From: Hyphomicrobiales bacterium
Lineage (GTDB): Bacteria; Pseudomonadota; Alphaproteobacteria; Rhizobiales; JAJFHB01
Assembly (NCBI GenBank): GCA_021775755.1
Contig: JAJFHE010000062.1
Span: 1-64,000, forward strand
Reading direction: 5' to 3'
Length of the DNA: 64,000 bases
In this document: piece after piece, positions 34,672 to 43,840 of the stretch
Layout: each line of letters begins with the position of its first letter
Position numbering within the stretch: the stretch's first letter is position 1
Position numbers and translations under genes: made by a program
The notes under the pieces: model-generated
What the model saw: the letters and a program-made list of their open reading frames with translations, nothing else
Told to the model about the DNA's origin: nothing
Database searches by the model: none

Positions 34672-35580
34672 TCAACGCCGCGATACCAGAGGATGTGCGA
34701 CGGGCTCCTTGGCGCGCAGCAGATGCGCGGCCACAAGTCCGGCGTAGCCGCTGAATCGGTAACCCTCGTTCTCAGCCAGCAGGCGCGCCTTGTTTTCCGC
34801 GTAGTATTTCGGCAGCCGGTACCACGCCATGCCCGGGCGGTCGTGGTGGGCGGAATGCAGATTGTTGTAGAGGAACAGTACCGACAGCAGCCAGTTGGTT
34901 TCGACAATGAGGGTGCGCGCCGGCACGTTCTTGTGGGCGCGGTGCTCGGCGAAAGACCGCAACAAAATGAACGCGGTACCCGGATAGGCGAAGCACACGG
35001 CGTAGACCCAGAACGGCATGCCGCATATCTGCGTCGTCCAGTAGAGGACAAGTCCAGCCGCGGGAATATGCATCAGCCAGTCGCTCAACACTTCCCGGTC
35101 GCCGCCGAGCGCAAGTCTCGCCTCGCGCCACCAGAAGCGTGGCATGTTGATGGCCGCACCGATCGTCACACGGCCGAGTAGCGTGTTGTTGAACACAAGC
35201 ACCCATCGTGCCGGTGCCGGCAGACGGCGCCACTGTTCGGGGGCGAGATAGAACGACTCTGGATCTTCGAACGGGTCCGTGAGCATGTCGTTGTTATGGT
35301 GCGTGAGATGTTGAGAGCGGTAACGCCGGTAGGGCACCCACATCAAGATGGAGGGCAGAACAAGGAGCTCGTTCAGCCCGCGCGAGCCGGTCGGGTGGCC
35401 ATGGATCGCTTCGTGCTGAAGTCCGCCATGCAATGCCGTCAAATAGGCGCCGAGCGCAAACAGAAGCCACCCGGGCAGCGCGTCCCAGTTATGTGTCACC
35501 AGTCCGAAGGCGCCGTAGCACGTGGCAAGCAGCGCCATGGTCGGCCATTCAATCTCGGAAAACAGCGGTTTTGAACGCAT
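34672..35580 (-). CDS. Fatty acid desaturase family membrane protein
   Basis: A 302-residue membrane di-iron enzyme with the three histidine boxes in the expected order: HEAIHGH at 56-62, HLTHH at 91-95 and HSAHH at 242-246. Hydrophobic helices flank the boxes (about 14-50, 72-84, 172-210). Family members introduce double bonds or hydroxyl groups into acyl chains using oxygen. Which lipid is used is not evident; the acyltransferase gene at 38812-40236 is a possible lipid-metabolism neighbour. It is convergent with the DUF2269 gene and divergent from the XRE regulator. Confidence 0.9.
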   Translation of the reverse strand: MRSKPLFSEIEWPTMALLATCYGAFGLVTHNWDALPGWLLFALGAYLTALHGGLQHEAIHGHPTGSRGLNELLVLPSILMWVPYRRYRSQHLTHHNNDMLTDPFEDPESFYLAPEQWRRLPAPARWVLVFNNTLLGRVTIGAAINMPRFWWREARLALGGDREVLSDWLMHIPAAGLVLYWTTQICGMPFWVYAVCFAYPGTAFILLRSFAEHRAHKNVPARTLIVETNWLLSVLFLYNNLHSAHHDRPGMAWYRLPKYYAENKARLLAENEGYRFSGYAGLVAAHLLRAKEPVAHPLVSRR

Positions 35581-35732
35581 CGCTCAGTCCCAATGATGCA
35601 GTTTCATGTGGGCGCAGTGTCGTTCACGTGTCAGGAGGAATAAACGATACGATGCACATTTAATGGTGATTATGATATACAAATGCGACATTCGGTGACT
35701 TTAATAAACAAACAGAACAGGCCCCACAAACG

Positions 35733-36578
35733 ATGCTCGATAAGCGCGATACGGTTGCCGTGTTCCGTGACCGGCTCACGATGCTGATAGAACGAGTGAA
35801 TCAGAGCCAGGCCCGGTTTGCCGCCGATGCGGGGCTTGACCGATCGACGCTGTCACAGCTTTTGTCCGATGCCAGCGTGCGTCTGCCGCGCGCCGAAACC
35901 ATCGCCCGCATTGCCGTGCGTCATCATGTGAGCATCGATTGGCTGCTTGGCCTGAGCCAGAGCGAAAGCGGAAGTACGGACATCCTGCACCAGCTTGAGA
36001 TCGAAACCGGCGAGCGCAGCGAAGACGACGAGAGGCTGAACCGCTGGCACCGAGAGGCGGCGGGATATAAAATCCGCTATGTGCCGATGTCACTGCCGGA
36101 TCTGCTTAAGACCGAAGACGTGATCGAGTACGAGTACCGGCAGCGGCCCACGGCGGCGGAAGCGCGCAAGGAAGACGCTGAGGAGCGGCTCGCCTACACC
36201 CGCAAGCCCGAGACGGACATGGAAGTGTGCCTGTCGTTTCAGGCACTTGAGAGCTTTGCCGACGGCGGCGGCGCGTGGAGCAATCTTTCGGGCGAGGTTC
36301 GATCCGCCCAGATTGACCGTATCAGACAGCTCAGCGAGGAGCTGTATCCGACCCTCAGGCTGTTCCTGTTCGATGGCCGCCGCAATTACGCCAGTCCCTA
36401 CACAATTTTCGGCCCAAAGCGCGCCGCCATCTATATCGGCGAAATGTATTTCGTTTTCAATTCAACCGAGCATATCCGTCTGCTGACCCGGCATTTCGAC
36501 AACCTCATCCGTCAAGCCGTGGTGCAGCCAAACGATGTTCCGAAGTTCATAGACGGGCTTCGCAGCCGCATTCAGTAA
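35733..36578 (+). CDS. Helix-turn-helix (XRE) transcriptional regulator with long C-terminal domain
   Basis: The 281-residue protein has an N-terminal helix-turn-helix (about 12-75: SQARFAADAGLDRSTLSQLLSD and ETIARIAVRHHVSIDWLLGLS). The C-terminal domain of about 180 residues is one I cannot name; it contains MEVCLSFQALESFADGGG and a LRLFLFDGRRNYASPYTIFG stretch. It lies 18 bases upstream of a PhnD-like protein on the same strand, and divergent from the desaturase gene across an AT-rich promoter region (35581-35732). It may control either. Confidence 0.83.
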   Translation: MLDKRDTVAVFRDRLTMLIERVNQSQARFAADAGLDRSTLSQLLSDASVRLPRAETIARIAVRHHVSIDWLLGLSQSESGSTDILHQLEIETGERSEDDERLNRWHREAAGYKIRYVPMSLPDLLKTEDVIEYEYRQRPTAAEARKEDAEERLAYTRKPETDMEVCLSFQALESFADGGGAWSNLSGEVRSAQIDRIRQLSEELYPTLRLFLFDGRRNYASPYTIFGPKRAAIYIGEMYFVFNSTEHIRLLTRHFDNLIRQAVVQPNDVPKFIDGLRSRIQ

Positions 36579-36595
36579 GCAAAGTGGGGTGTGTG

Positions 36596-37399
36596 ATGAG
36601 AGCGTCTCTGCCGATGTATGACTTGCCGGAAATCCGCGAGGCGACGGATGCCTGGTGGCGCGGGCTCGCCGCAGCGTTCAGGGCTGAAGGATTGACGGGT
36701 GTGCCCGATGTCTTGACGCGCAGCGATACGCCATCGCACCTGTGGGGCGAGCCGGACCTGTTATTGTCGCAAACCTGTGGCTATCCGCTGACACATGCCT
36801 GGGCGGGCCGGCTTCAGGTCGTTGCAACGCCGGCCTACGGTTTGGAGGGGTGTGAAGGGTGTGATTACTGCAGCTTCATTCTGGTGCGCCGCTGCGCAAC
36901 GGCTGTATCGCTGGAAGACCTGCGCGGCGCACGCGCCGCATTCAACGGTCCCGACAGTCAGTCGGGGTACTCCGCGCTGCGGGCAGTGTTCGCGCCGCTT
37001 GCCCGCGACGGGCGGTTCTTCGGCGAGCTGGTCAAAAGCGGCGGGCATCTCAATTCCATCCGCATGGTGGCCGCGGGCGATGCGGATGTTTGTGCTGTCG
37101 ATTCCGTTGTCTGGACGCTTGCCCGCACGCACTGCAGCGATCTCACGGACGAACTGCGCGCCATCGCGACATCGCCTCCAGCTCCGGGGTTGCCCTATGT
37201 CACACGGCCCGACATCGCCCCCGACGATCTCGCCCGACTGCGGTCCGGGTTGCGTGCGGCGGTCGCGGATGCGGTCCTTGCCGAGGCGCGCCACGTGCTT
37301 TCGCTGGAGGATTTTGAGGTGCTGCCAGACACAGCCTATGACCGGATCATGCATATCGAGCAGGACGCCGAGGCGGCTGGATACGCATCGCTTGGGTGA
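36596..37399 (+). CDS. PhnD-like phosphate/phosphonate-binding domain protein lacking a signal peptide
   Basis: A 267-residue protein with the fold of ABC phosphonate-binding proteins: DLLLSQTCGYPLTHAWAGRLQVVATPAYG, then RGARAAFNGPDSQSGYSALR, and AAGDADVCAVDSVVW. These segments are characteristic of the PhnD-like/DUF of cytosolic relatives. The N-terminus (MRASLPMYDLPE) has no signal sequence, so it is probably cytoplasmic. No phn transporter genes are adjacent. Being just after the XRE gene, it may act as a small-molecule sensor or a co-factor of that regulator, which is inference. ATG at 36596 is preferred over the GTG twelve bases upstream. Confidence 0.75.
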   Translation: MRASLPMYDLPEIREATDAWWRGLAAAFRAEGLTGVPDVLTRSDTPSHLWGEPDLLLSQTCGYPLTHAWAGRLQVVATPAYGLEGCEGCDYCSFILVRRCATAVSLEDLRGARAAFNGPDSQSGYSALRAVFAPLARDGRFFGELVKSGGHLNSIRMVAAGDADVCAVDSVVWTLARTHCSDLTDELRAIATSPPAPGLPYVTRPDIAPDDLARLRSGLRAAVADAVLAEARHVLSLEDFEVLPDTAYDRIMHIEQDAEAAGYASLG

Positions 37400-37403
37400 G
37401 CAG

Positions 37404-38798
37404 TCACGCTGCCAGTTTTTCGAAAATCTCGCGCAGGCGCACCAGTGAGGCATGGTCGCGCATCATGCCGACCGGCACGCTGAAATGGCCGCGCCGCGAC
37501 ACAAACCGGTTTTCCGGCGGAAGCGCCCACTCATCTACCAGCACGCGTGCGCTGTCATAGGGCGTTACGTTGTCGTGATCGCCGAGCACGCTGACAATGT
37601 TGCCAGGCTCCATGACGGGGCTTCCTTCGGCATCCAGCAATGGCATGTACCGCCGGATCAGATCGGAACGCCAACCGTGATCCATCGTTGCCTGCGCAAT
37701 GCCCCAGACCTTGGCAAGCTTGCCATGCACGACCGCGTCTTCGATATGGCCGCAATGGGTGATGAGGAACATGGCGTCCGGGCGCAGCCGTTCAGGCCAG
37801 TGGCGCGCCTTGTCGGCAATAATCTGCGACGTCATGGCGCCGAGGCTGCTGCCTCCAATGCCGATCGGCGCCGATGTCGTGCGGCGGAAATAGTCGATGA
37901 TCACCGACCACTCACGCGCCGCAGAGGTGAACAGGTCGAGGGCGCCGGCTGGCGCGGTCGCGATAAACTTTTCGCCGCCATAAAGCCCGTCCGGGACGCG
38001 TCTGCCATGCCAGGGCGCTTCGGGGCGCACAACGCGGATCCCCAGGTCCACGAGCGCTTCGACTTCATCGACCAGACCATGCCAGTGGTCGAACTCAACG
38101 CAGATACCGTGGCCGAAGATCAGTGTCGGCGCGTTCTCCTCGTTCGCCGGTTCGTAAACCCGTGCAATGACGTCGTCGCGCATACGGGATGCCGGCGAGG
38201 CAAACCGCAGCCAGTAGCTTTCACCGGTTTTGTTGCGCACGCGGTGGGAAACCGTGACGTCGGGCATCGGGTCGGGCGGCGCGAAGGCACGGGTCGGATC
38301 GGTAACCAGGTCGTCATAAACTTCGCCGACATCGGCGGGATCGGGAATGTTCCACGCCACCGGCGGCACGGTCGCGGAAAGCCGCACGGGGATGAAGATA
38401 CGGCGCAGGCTGTTATAGGCATTGCGGTGCGCCAACCGGTCGGCTTCGGCGCGGTCCGCATCTTGCGGTGCCGGCTCATTACTGCCGAAAATAACATCTT
38501 CCCACGCATGCTCTACGTCGACCATGTCACGGCGCACTGTTTCAAACCGCGGTAGGCGCCGCGCAACAAGGCGCGCGAGGCGATTTGACGGTTCAACGCC
38601 TGCTTCGTCGAAGAAGCGTTCGACCGAACCGTCCGCGGCGCGCGCCGCCGCCCACAGCCGCGACAAGGGAAAAAACCAGTAGGCAATAGAACTTAAGGCA
38701 ACCCGGTCGAACCAAGGCCGCGCCACCAGATCGCCAATCGGCGTGCGCAGGGTATCGACAAGAAGTTCCTGCGCCGAGGCGCGCCACGAATTTTCCAT
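37404..38798 (-). CDS. Alpha/beta hydrolase family protein
   Basis: A 464-residue protein. The N-terminal 230 residues are poorly recognisable. The C-terminal part is an alpha/beta hydrolase with an oxyanion-type GHGICVEFDHW, a nucleophile elbow GIGGSSLGAMT (serine), and a late histidine in RRGHFSVPVGM. A VLGDHDNVTPYDSARVL segment supplies the acid region. No signal peptide is evident. It follows the acyltransferase gene by 13 bases on the same strand, suggesting a role in acyl or lipid ester turnover. Substrate unknown. The start is the ATG giving MENSWRASAQ; its ribosome site is weak. Confidence 0.78.
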   Translation of the reverse strand: MENSWRASAQELLVDTLRTPIGDLVARPWFDRVALSSIAYWFFPLSRLWAAARAADGSVERFFDEAGVEPSNRLARLVARRLPRFETVRRDMVDVEHAWEDVIFGSNEPAPQDADRAEADRLAHRNAYNSLRRIFIPVRLSATVPPVAWNIPDPADVGEVYDDLVTDPTRAFAPPDPMPDVTVSHRVRNKTGESYWLRFASPASRMRDDVIARVYEPANEENAPTLIFGHGICVEFDHWHGLVDEVEALVDLGIRVVRPEAPWHGRRVPDGLYGGEKFIATAPAGALDLFTSAAREWSVIIDYFRRTTSAPIGIGGSSLGAMTSQIIADKARHWPERLRPDAMFLITHCGHIEDAVVHGKLAKVWGIAQATMDHGWRSDLIRRYMPLLDAEGSPVMEPGNIVSVLGDHDNVTPYDSARVLVDEWALPPENRFVSRRGHFSVPVGMMRDHASLVRLREIFEKLAA

Positions 38799-38811
38799 GT
38801 GTGCTTTTTCG

Positions 38812-40236
38812 CTATTCTTGGAGCAGTGAGGACTTAAGCTGAATGATCGAATTTGCGTGGTACTGGAGCAACCCCTCTTCGCCGGTTTTCGGCGCGACCA
38901 TTTGCTGCGCGTCAAAGGTGATCAAACCGACCTCACGCATCAGTTCGACCCCATCCTTTAACGATTGTGCCTCGGTGCCGGGTTTCATCCCGGCATGCCC
39001 CCCGCGCGCGCAAAGGTGTTCGAGTTCGCGGTGCGCCTTTTCAATCAGACCGTCCACGCCGAGCGGTGGGTCTGCTTCCAGTAGTGCCATGGCGAGAAGC
39101 GGCACCGGCAGGATCGGGACGACCGAAACGACCTGCTCGCTAAGCTCCGACCCGAGGGCTTCGATGGCGGCGAAATAAGGCTCGTGTTCCAGGGACTTGA
39201 GGTTCAGATTTCGCTGTCTCGACCATGATCGCAAGGACACCGGTTCGCCGAAATTGGCGCATGCCATGCCGAAGCCTTTCCAGCGCCCGGTAAGCTTGCG
39301 CCAGATCTGGCGCAAGACGAAGAACCCAGTCGATCCGATCACAAACCTCGCGCCGCGGCCGCGAAAATCGGTCTCCGCATTGGCGATCAATGTGCGTTCC
39401 TCGACTACGCGATCGAAATTCGTAGCGACGGGAATGAGCAGAATATCAAACTCGCCGTCCACATCGAAGTTGCGGCAAATGTAACCGAGCATGCCGAGCT
39501 TGGGAGCGTTGACCATACCGTTCCGCGACAGTTGCCCTTCGCTGAAGATGGCGTGCGGTACGGCTGCCGCGGTTGCCATCTGCACATAGCGTTGCAGGAC
39601 GACGCGGTAGATCGGGTCTTTGGTGTTGCGGCGCAGAATATAGGCACCGGCAAGGCGCAGTATGGAGCGGAATGGCCATATGCGCGCCCACTCGCCCGCG
39701 CCATAGGACACCGCCGCCTTGCGCGAGGCGAGGTAGGTGACCAGCAGGTAGTCCATGTTGGAGCGGTGATTGATAAAGAACACCACCGCCGCGTTCGGCG
39801 GGAACTCAGCAAGCGCAGCCTCATGCGCCCAGCCGAGTCTGACCCGGTAAAAGGCACGCAGGAAACGCCGCGCCAGACGGTAGCCGAGCCGAAAGTAGAA
39901 ATAGGCGTTGAACGCGGGAACCATTTCGCGGGCGAAGATGACCACCTCCGCCATGACGCCATCGCGCGTTACGCCACGTTCGTCGGCGGTCTTGGCCACC
40001 GCCGCCATGACCACAGGGTCATAGGTCAACCGGTCGATCAGAACCTGGCGCTTGGTGAGTTGAAACGTCGGCAGTTCAAGGCTGAAGCGCGTGTTGACGT
40101 CTTTGATGGCGCTGTTGACGTAGCGGCGCACAAGCCAGCGCAACGCCGGCAGAAAGAAATGGTTGATCGATGCCAGCGCCGCCAAGGCCACCAGCACGAC
40201 CGCAAGCCAAATCGGCAGGGCTATCGTTCCCGACAC
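38812..40236 (-). CDS. PlsC/PlsB-type phospholipid acyltransferase
   Basis: A membrane-bound glycerolipid acyltransferase of about 474 residues. The catalytic H-x4-D motif appears as NHRSNMDYLL and the glycerol-phosphate-binding motif as FSEGQLSRNG. An N-terminal hydrophobic helix (IALPIWLAVVLVALAALASI) anchors it. The length and the NHRSNMDY form resemble glycerol-3-phosphate acyltransferase rather than short PlsC. GTG at 40236 is preferred to a GTG at 40290, because GGA lies nine bases upstream and the hydrophobic anchor starts directly after. It is the first gene of a pair with the alpha/beta hydrolase. Confidence 0.83.
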   Translation of the reverse strand: MSGTIALPIWLAVVLVALAALASINHFFLPALRWLVRRYVNSAIKDVNTRFSLELPTFQLTKRQVLIDRLTYDPVVMAAVAKTADERGVTRDGVMAEVVIFAREMVPAFNAYFYFRLGYRLARRFLRAFYRVRLGWAHEAALAEFPPNAAVVFFINHRSNMDYLLVTYLASRKAAVSYGAGEWARIWPFRSILRLAGAYILRRNTKDPIYRVVLQRYVQMATAAAVPHAIFSEGQLSRNGMVNAPKLGMLGYICRNFDVDGEFDILLIPVATNFDRVVEERTLIANAETDFRGRGARFVIGSTGFFVLRQIWRKLTGRWKGFGMACANFGEPVSLRSWSRQRNLNLKSLEHEPYFAAIEALGSELSEQVVSVVPILPVPLLAMALLEADPPLGVDGLIEKAHRELEHLCARGGHAGMKPGTEAQSLKDGVELMREVGLITFDAQQMVAPKTGEEGLLQYHANSIIQLKSSLLQE

Positions 40237-40369
40237 GCGCTCATCCGTTCCACCAGCGGGCGTCGCAAACCGGACGCCCGCCCCCCTCACGTTTCACGCA
40301 AACATTGTGAAGGGAATCGCAGTTTCATGCAAAGCCGATGGACGAGTTGCGGTTTCTCGCGGACGCACA

Positions 40370-40386
40370 GGCGGGAAGGTCCCGCC
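40370..40386 (-). terminator. Weak candidate terminator after the beta-propeller gene
   Basis: A 7-base perfect GC stem (40370-40376 with 40380-40386) around a 3-base loop lies about 30 bases past the stop codon of the beta-propeller gene. No T-run follows on the minus strand, so this could only be a partial terminator. Confidence 0.3.
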
Positions 40387-40414
40387 CGTGCGCGCCTGAT
40401 GCGTCTTTGTCCCG

Positions 40415-41590
40415 TTAGTGGCCGGCAAGGTCGTTCCACTGCGGCAGCAAAACGATACAGTTCGGATTGTAGCCGCGCTCTTTCAGAGTATCGACGGAGG
40501 CGATCACCTGTTCCGTTGCCATGTCGATCACGGTTATCGACCCGTCGCTCAATCCGGGAAGGTTGAGCAGGGTGTTCTGTACGAACGCGTACTTGCCGTC
40601 CGCTGTGAACGCTACGTGATGTGCGCCCTCGCCGGTGGCGATTGAGTTCAGCAGGCGCGGGTTGGTCACATCACCGCTGATATCGAAGATATGCATGTGC
40701 CCGGGCTTGCCGGTTGTCACATACATGCGGTCGCCGTCGCCGTTGAAATACATCTCAAGCGCCACGCCCGAGCCGATTTCGCCAAAGTCGTAAGCCTTGG
40801 CGGTATCGAAGTCTGACGTTTCGGAATTCCAAGTCATCGTCCACAATGTGCCCCCGAACATGTTCGTGACATAGGCGACCGGCGGACTGGCGCCTGGCAC
40901 GAACATGACCTCAACCGGCGCTTCGCCGGACGGCGAGGGCTTGTCCGAAACACGGTGGCGTCCAAGCACGGTGTTGGTGCTGGCTTCAATGACGGTGATG
41001 TATTCTCCCGCATCGCCGAGATCGGTGGCGCGCACGGTGTTTGTCACCAGCACGCGGTCAATGCTCTGGTTCACCGCAAGCCCGTGCGGGTACGGCGTAT
41101 CCAACTCGATGACCGCTGTTACTTCGTCCGTCGCCACATCGCCGACAACGACCGTGTTGGAACCCATGCAGGTCAAATACCAGGTCTTGTTGTCTTCCGA
41201 CACGATCACGTCCTCTCCGACGCTGCATTCGGGTATGTTGATCGTGCGAATGCGGTAGGGGAACTGCGTCATGTCCATAACGCGCAGTTGCGTCTTGCCG
41301 AGTGCGGTGATGTAGGCCTTGGTCATCGTGCGGTCATAGAAGAGATGATGCGCGACGAGATCGCCGGGCAGGGGAATCTGCATCAGAATATTGCCGAAAG
41401 CTTCCGAAGTCGGATCGACGTCTATGATCGCAATCCCTTCTTCACGCGCCGGCGCCTGACTCAGATTGAGCGCCTGTAGCGACTCTGCCGATTTCGTTTC
41501 ATAGTTCACCATCGCGAGAATTTCCGCCTGCGCGCCCGTCGGCCACAGCATGAGCGAAATCAATCCGATTGCGAAGAGTATGCGTTTCAT
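40415..41590 (-). CDS. Secreted YncE-like beta-propeller protein
   Basis: The 391-residue protein has a clear signal peptide (MKRILFAIGLISLMLWPTGAQA, cleavage near 22). Repeated YVTN/YncE-type blades follow, recognisable by MTKAYITALGKTQLRVMD, VVVGDVATDEVTAVIELD, RVLVTNTVRA and KYAFVQNTLLNL. About six or seven blades fit the length. Such periplasmic propellers often bind proteins, quinones or metals, but the ligand is not evident here. It is divergent from the cupredoxin-like gene. The 248-base shared promoter region has a 10-base direct repeat, and the three genes may form one module. Confidence 0.85.
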   Translation of the reverse strand: MKRILFAIGLISLMLWPTGAQAEILAMVNYETKSAESLQALNLSQAPAREEGIAIIDVDPTSEAFGNILMQIPLPGDLVAHHLFYDRTMTKAYITALGKTQLRVMDMTQFPYRIRTINIPECSVGEDVIVSEDNKTWYLTCMGSNTVVVGDVATDEVTAVIELDTPYPHGLAVNQSIDRVLVTNTVRATDLGDAGEYITVIEASTNTVLGRHRVSDKPSPSGEAPVEVMFVPGASPPVAYVTNMFGGTLWTMTWNSETSDFDTAKAYDFGEIGSGVALEMYFNGDGDRMYVTTGKPGHMHIFDISGDVTNPRLLNSIATGEGAHHVAFTADGKYAFVQNTLLNLPGLSDGSITVIDMATEQVIASVDTLKERGYNPNCIVLLPQWNDLAGH

Positions 41591-41753
41591 GGTGTTACCC
41601 CGTTTCCTTGGGGCAGGATGGCCGCTGTATTCTTGTTATTGCGCCACTGCCGGTGTGATGCCCCGGTCCGGTAATGCTATGCGTAGTCCAGCACCTGCCC
41701 CCGCAGCCGCTATTTAAATGAGATTGTGCGAGGGAATGCACGTTAAAAGTCAT

Positions 41754-41774
41754 TGAAACACGAATGAAACACGA
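41754..41774. promoter_or_regulatory. Two helically phased direct repeats in a divergent promoter
   Basis: TGAAACACGA occurs at 41754-41763 and 41765-41774, an 11-base period that puts both copies on the same face of the helix. Tandem repeats with this spacing are typical for OmpR/PhoB-class activators. They lie between the beta-propeller and cupredoxin-like genes, 65 bases before the latter start codon. Confidence 0.4.
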
Positions 41775-41838
41775 TTGGATATCCATCAGGCGGGAAACGG
41801 AGGCATGTTCGGTTGAATTGATTGTACGGAGCAGTTCA

Positions 41839-42228
41839 ATGAACGTTGCGATGACACTGAAAAGGCACAAATTATTCGGCACGGGTCTGGCCGTTTGTGC
41901 AGCCCTGACGCTGCTTTTGATGATGCATCCTGCCGCAACCGCCGGCGAGCGGACCTTCGAACTGACGATATCAAGGGGCCACCTTGACCCCGCCCAAGAC
42001 ACCATCAGGGTGACGCAGGGAGATATGGTCCGCTTCATATGGTCAAGCGACAAGGCCGTGGAAGTTCATCTGCACGGCTATGACCTTCTGGTTGATGTGC
42101 CGCCGGGCGAGCCTGTGGAACAACAGTTTGAAGCCCATGCAAGCGGCCGCTTCCCGGTTTCACTGCATGATTCAGGCAGCGGTCACGATCACGGTCCGCT
42201 TGTGTATCTGGAAGTTTATCCGGACTGA
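41839..42228 (+). CDS. Cupredoxin-like secreted protein
   Basis: The 129-residue protein has an N-terminal hydrophobic segment (about 13-34) that acts as a signal peptide or anchor. A short beta-sandwich domain like the Cupredoxin_1 family follows: FELTISRGHLDPAQDTIRVTQGD, VRFIWSSDKAVEVHLHGYDL and a final RFPVSLHDSGSGHDHGPLVYLEV. There is no cysteine in the domain, so it cannot form a classical type 1 blue copper site. Several histidines (HLHGY, LHDSGSGHDHG) could bind copper. GGAG lies seven bases before the ATG; an upstream in-frame ATG at 41764 overlaps the repeat and is rejected. Its stop overlaps the start of the membrane gene. Confidence 0.78.
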   Translation: MNVAMTLKRHKLFGTGLAVCAALTLLLMMHPAATAGERTFELTISRGHLDPAQDTIRVTQGDMVRFIWSSDKAVEVHLHGYDLLVDVPPGEPVEQQFEAHASGRFPVSLHDSGSGHDHGPLVYLEVYPD

Positions 42229-43715
42229 TGCAGGCTGGCGCCACATCGGTGATTAGATTTGTCGCCGCGCTCGTGGCTTTGCTCTTCGTTTGGCCCCAGC
42301 AAAATGCGGAGGCGCATGCCTTCGGTGCGCGATACGATCTGCCCTTGCCGTTGTCGCTTTACCTTTACGCGGCGGGTGCCGCCGTTGCGCTGTCTTTCGT
42401 GGTCATGGCCTTCGCCATGCGTTCAAACAGTATCCACCTGCCGGTATGGACGTGGACGCTTTCAGGCCGGAGCGTCACGATTGCCCGCTGGCTGGCGATA
42501 CTGCTCGGCACGTCGTCTGTCGCCGTACTCGCGCTCATAACCATCGCCGGTTTCATCGGCAACGTATCTCCGGTGAAAAACATAGCTCCCGTGATCGTGT
42601 GGGTTCTGTGGTGGGTCGGGTTCGTCTTCGCGACCGCGTTCGTTGCCAATTTCTGGGTGGTCATCAACCCGTGGGACGCATTGGCGCGGGCCTTTTGCGC
42701 CGCCCGTCTCCGCCTCGGGCTTTGGCCCGGCTATGTGCCGAAGAGCTATCCCGAACGACTGGGCTCATGGCCTGCCGCGTTTCTGTTCATCGTATTCGCG
42801 TGGCTTGAAATCATATCGGGATTTGGCGAATTGCCGCGAGTGCTGGCGTGGCTCATCGTCGGGTATTCCGCCTTGACGTGGGCGGGTTGCGGCGCCTTCG
42901 GACGCAACACGTGGTTCTTGAAGGGCGATGTGTTTTCCCAGGTCCTGTCCGTTTACGCGAGGTTCGCGCCGCTAAGTATCGAGCGGGCGACCCCGGACAA
43001 ACCGGCCGCGATAACCCTGCGACCTCCGGCGTTCGGGCTCATACCTAAGCAACCGGTCAGTTGGTCGATGCTGGTTCTGGTGGTTGCCATGCTTGCGACC
43101 GTCAGCTTCGACGGTTTTCTGGAAACGCCGGCGTGGTCAGCCTGCGTAAAGGCGATCGAGACTTCCAGCTGGCTGCGACCCGCGCTGATCGCTCTACAGG
43201 GTGCAGGCGTGAACCTGCTGAAACTTGCCGAAACAATCGCTCTTTTGGCGTCGATTCTGCTGTTTTTGTGCACGTATGCACTGTTCCTGCGGGCGGCGTC
43301 GGCATTTGGCGGTGGTGCCGTCGGTTTTGCATCGCTGTCACGCGCGCTCGTTCTTTCCCTTGTTCCGATCGCCATCGCCTACCATCTCGCGCATTACATT
43401 TCCTATCTGCTGCTCGCCGGACAGTTTATCATTCCCCTGCTGTCCGACCCGTTCGGGTACGGTTGGGATCTGTTCGGGACCGCGAGCTACACACTCGACA
43501 TATCGGTGATCGATGCGAAGGCCGTCTGGTATGTCGCCGTGAGCGCGATTGTCGCCGGACATATTATTGCGGTGATGCTCTCTCATGCGACCGCCATGGC
43601 GCTTTATGACGACACGCAGAAAGCATTGCTGTCGCAGTTGCCGGTGACTGTCCTTATGGTGCTCTACACCATGGTGAGCTTGTGGATTCTGGCACAACCG
43701 GTTGTCAGCCTTTAG
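42228..43715 (+). CDS. Polytopic membrane protein linked to the cupredoxin-like protein
   Basis: A 495-residue protein with a signal-like first helix (about 8-26) ending at EAHAFGARYDLPLP, and then about ten to eleven hydrophobic helices. It resembles a family in actinobacteria and proteobacteria often labelled fenitrothion hydrolase, which carries an AHG..RxDLPIP start. That label does not establish function. The start overlaps the cupredoxin-like stop by one base (TGATG). Coupled translation with a periplasmic cupredoxin-like partner suggests metal uptake, insertion or redox work at the membrane, which is inference. Confidence 0.75.
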   Translation: MQAGATSVIRFVAALVALLFVWPQQNAEAHAFGARYDLPLPLSLYLYAAGAAVALSFVVMAFAMRSNSIHLPVWTWTLSGRSVTIARWLAILLGTSSVAVLALITIAGFIGNVSPVKNIAPVIVWVLWWVGFVFATAFVANFWVVINPWDALARAFCAARLRLGLWPGYVPKSYPERLGSWPAAFLFIVFAWLEIISGFGELPRVLAWLIVGYSALTWAGCGAFGRNTWFLKGDVFSQVLSVYARFAPLSIERATPDKPAAITLRPPAFGLIPKQPVSWSMLVLVVAMLATVSFDGFLETPAWSACVKAIETSSWLRPALIALQGAGVNLLKLAETIALLASILLFLCTYALFLRAASAFGGGAVGFASLSRALVLSLVPIAIAYHLAHYISYLLLAGQFIIPLLSDPFGYGWDLFGTASYTLDISVIDAKAVWYVAVSAIVAGHIIAVMLSHATAMALYDDTQKALLSQLPVTVLMVLYTMVSLWILAQPVVSL

Positions 43716-43840
43716 CGCATGACTCAGGGCGGTGGCTTTACCAATCAACAAGTCGTCAATTGACGCATCCGGCCGCGCAATGCATCACACCCACTGAAAT
43801 CCGCAGCGCGCTGACTTCAATTTCCAGGAGACACCAACGC

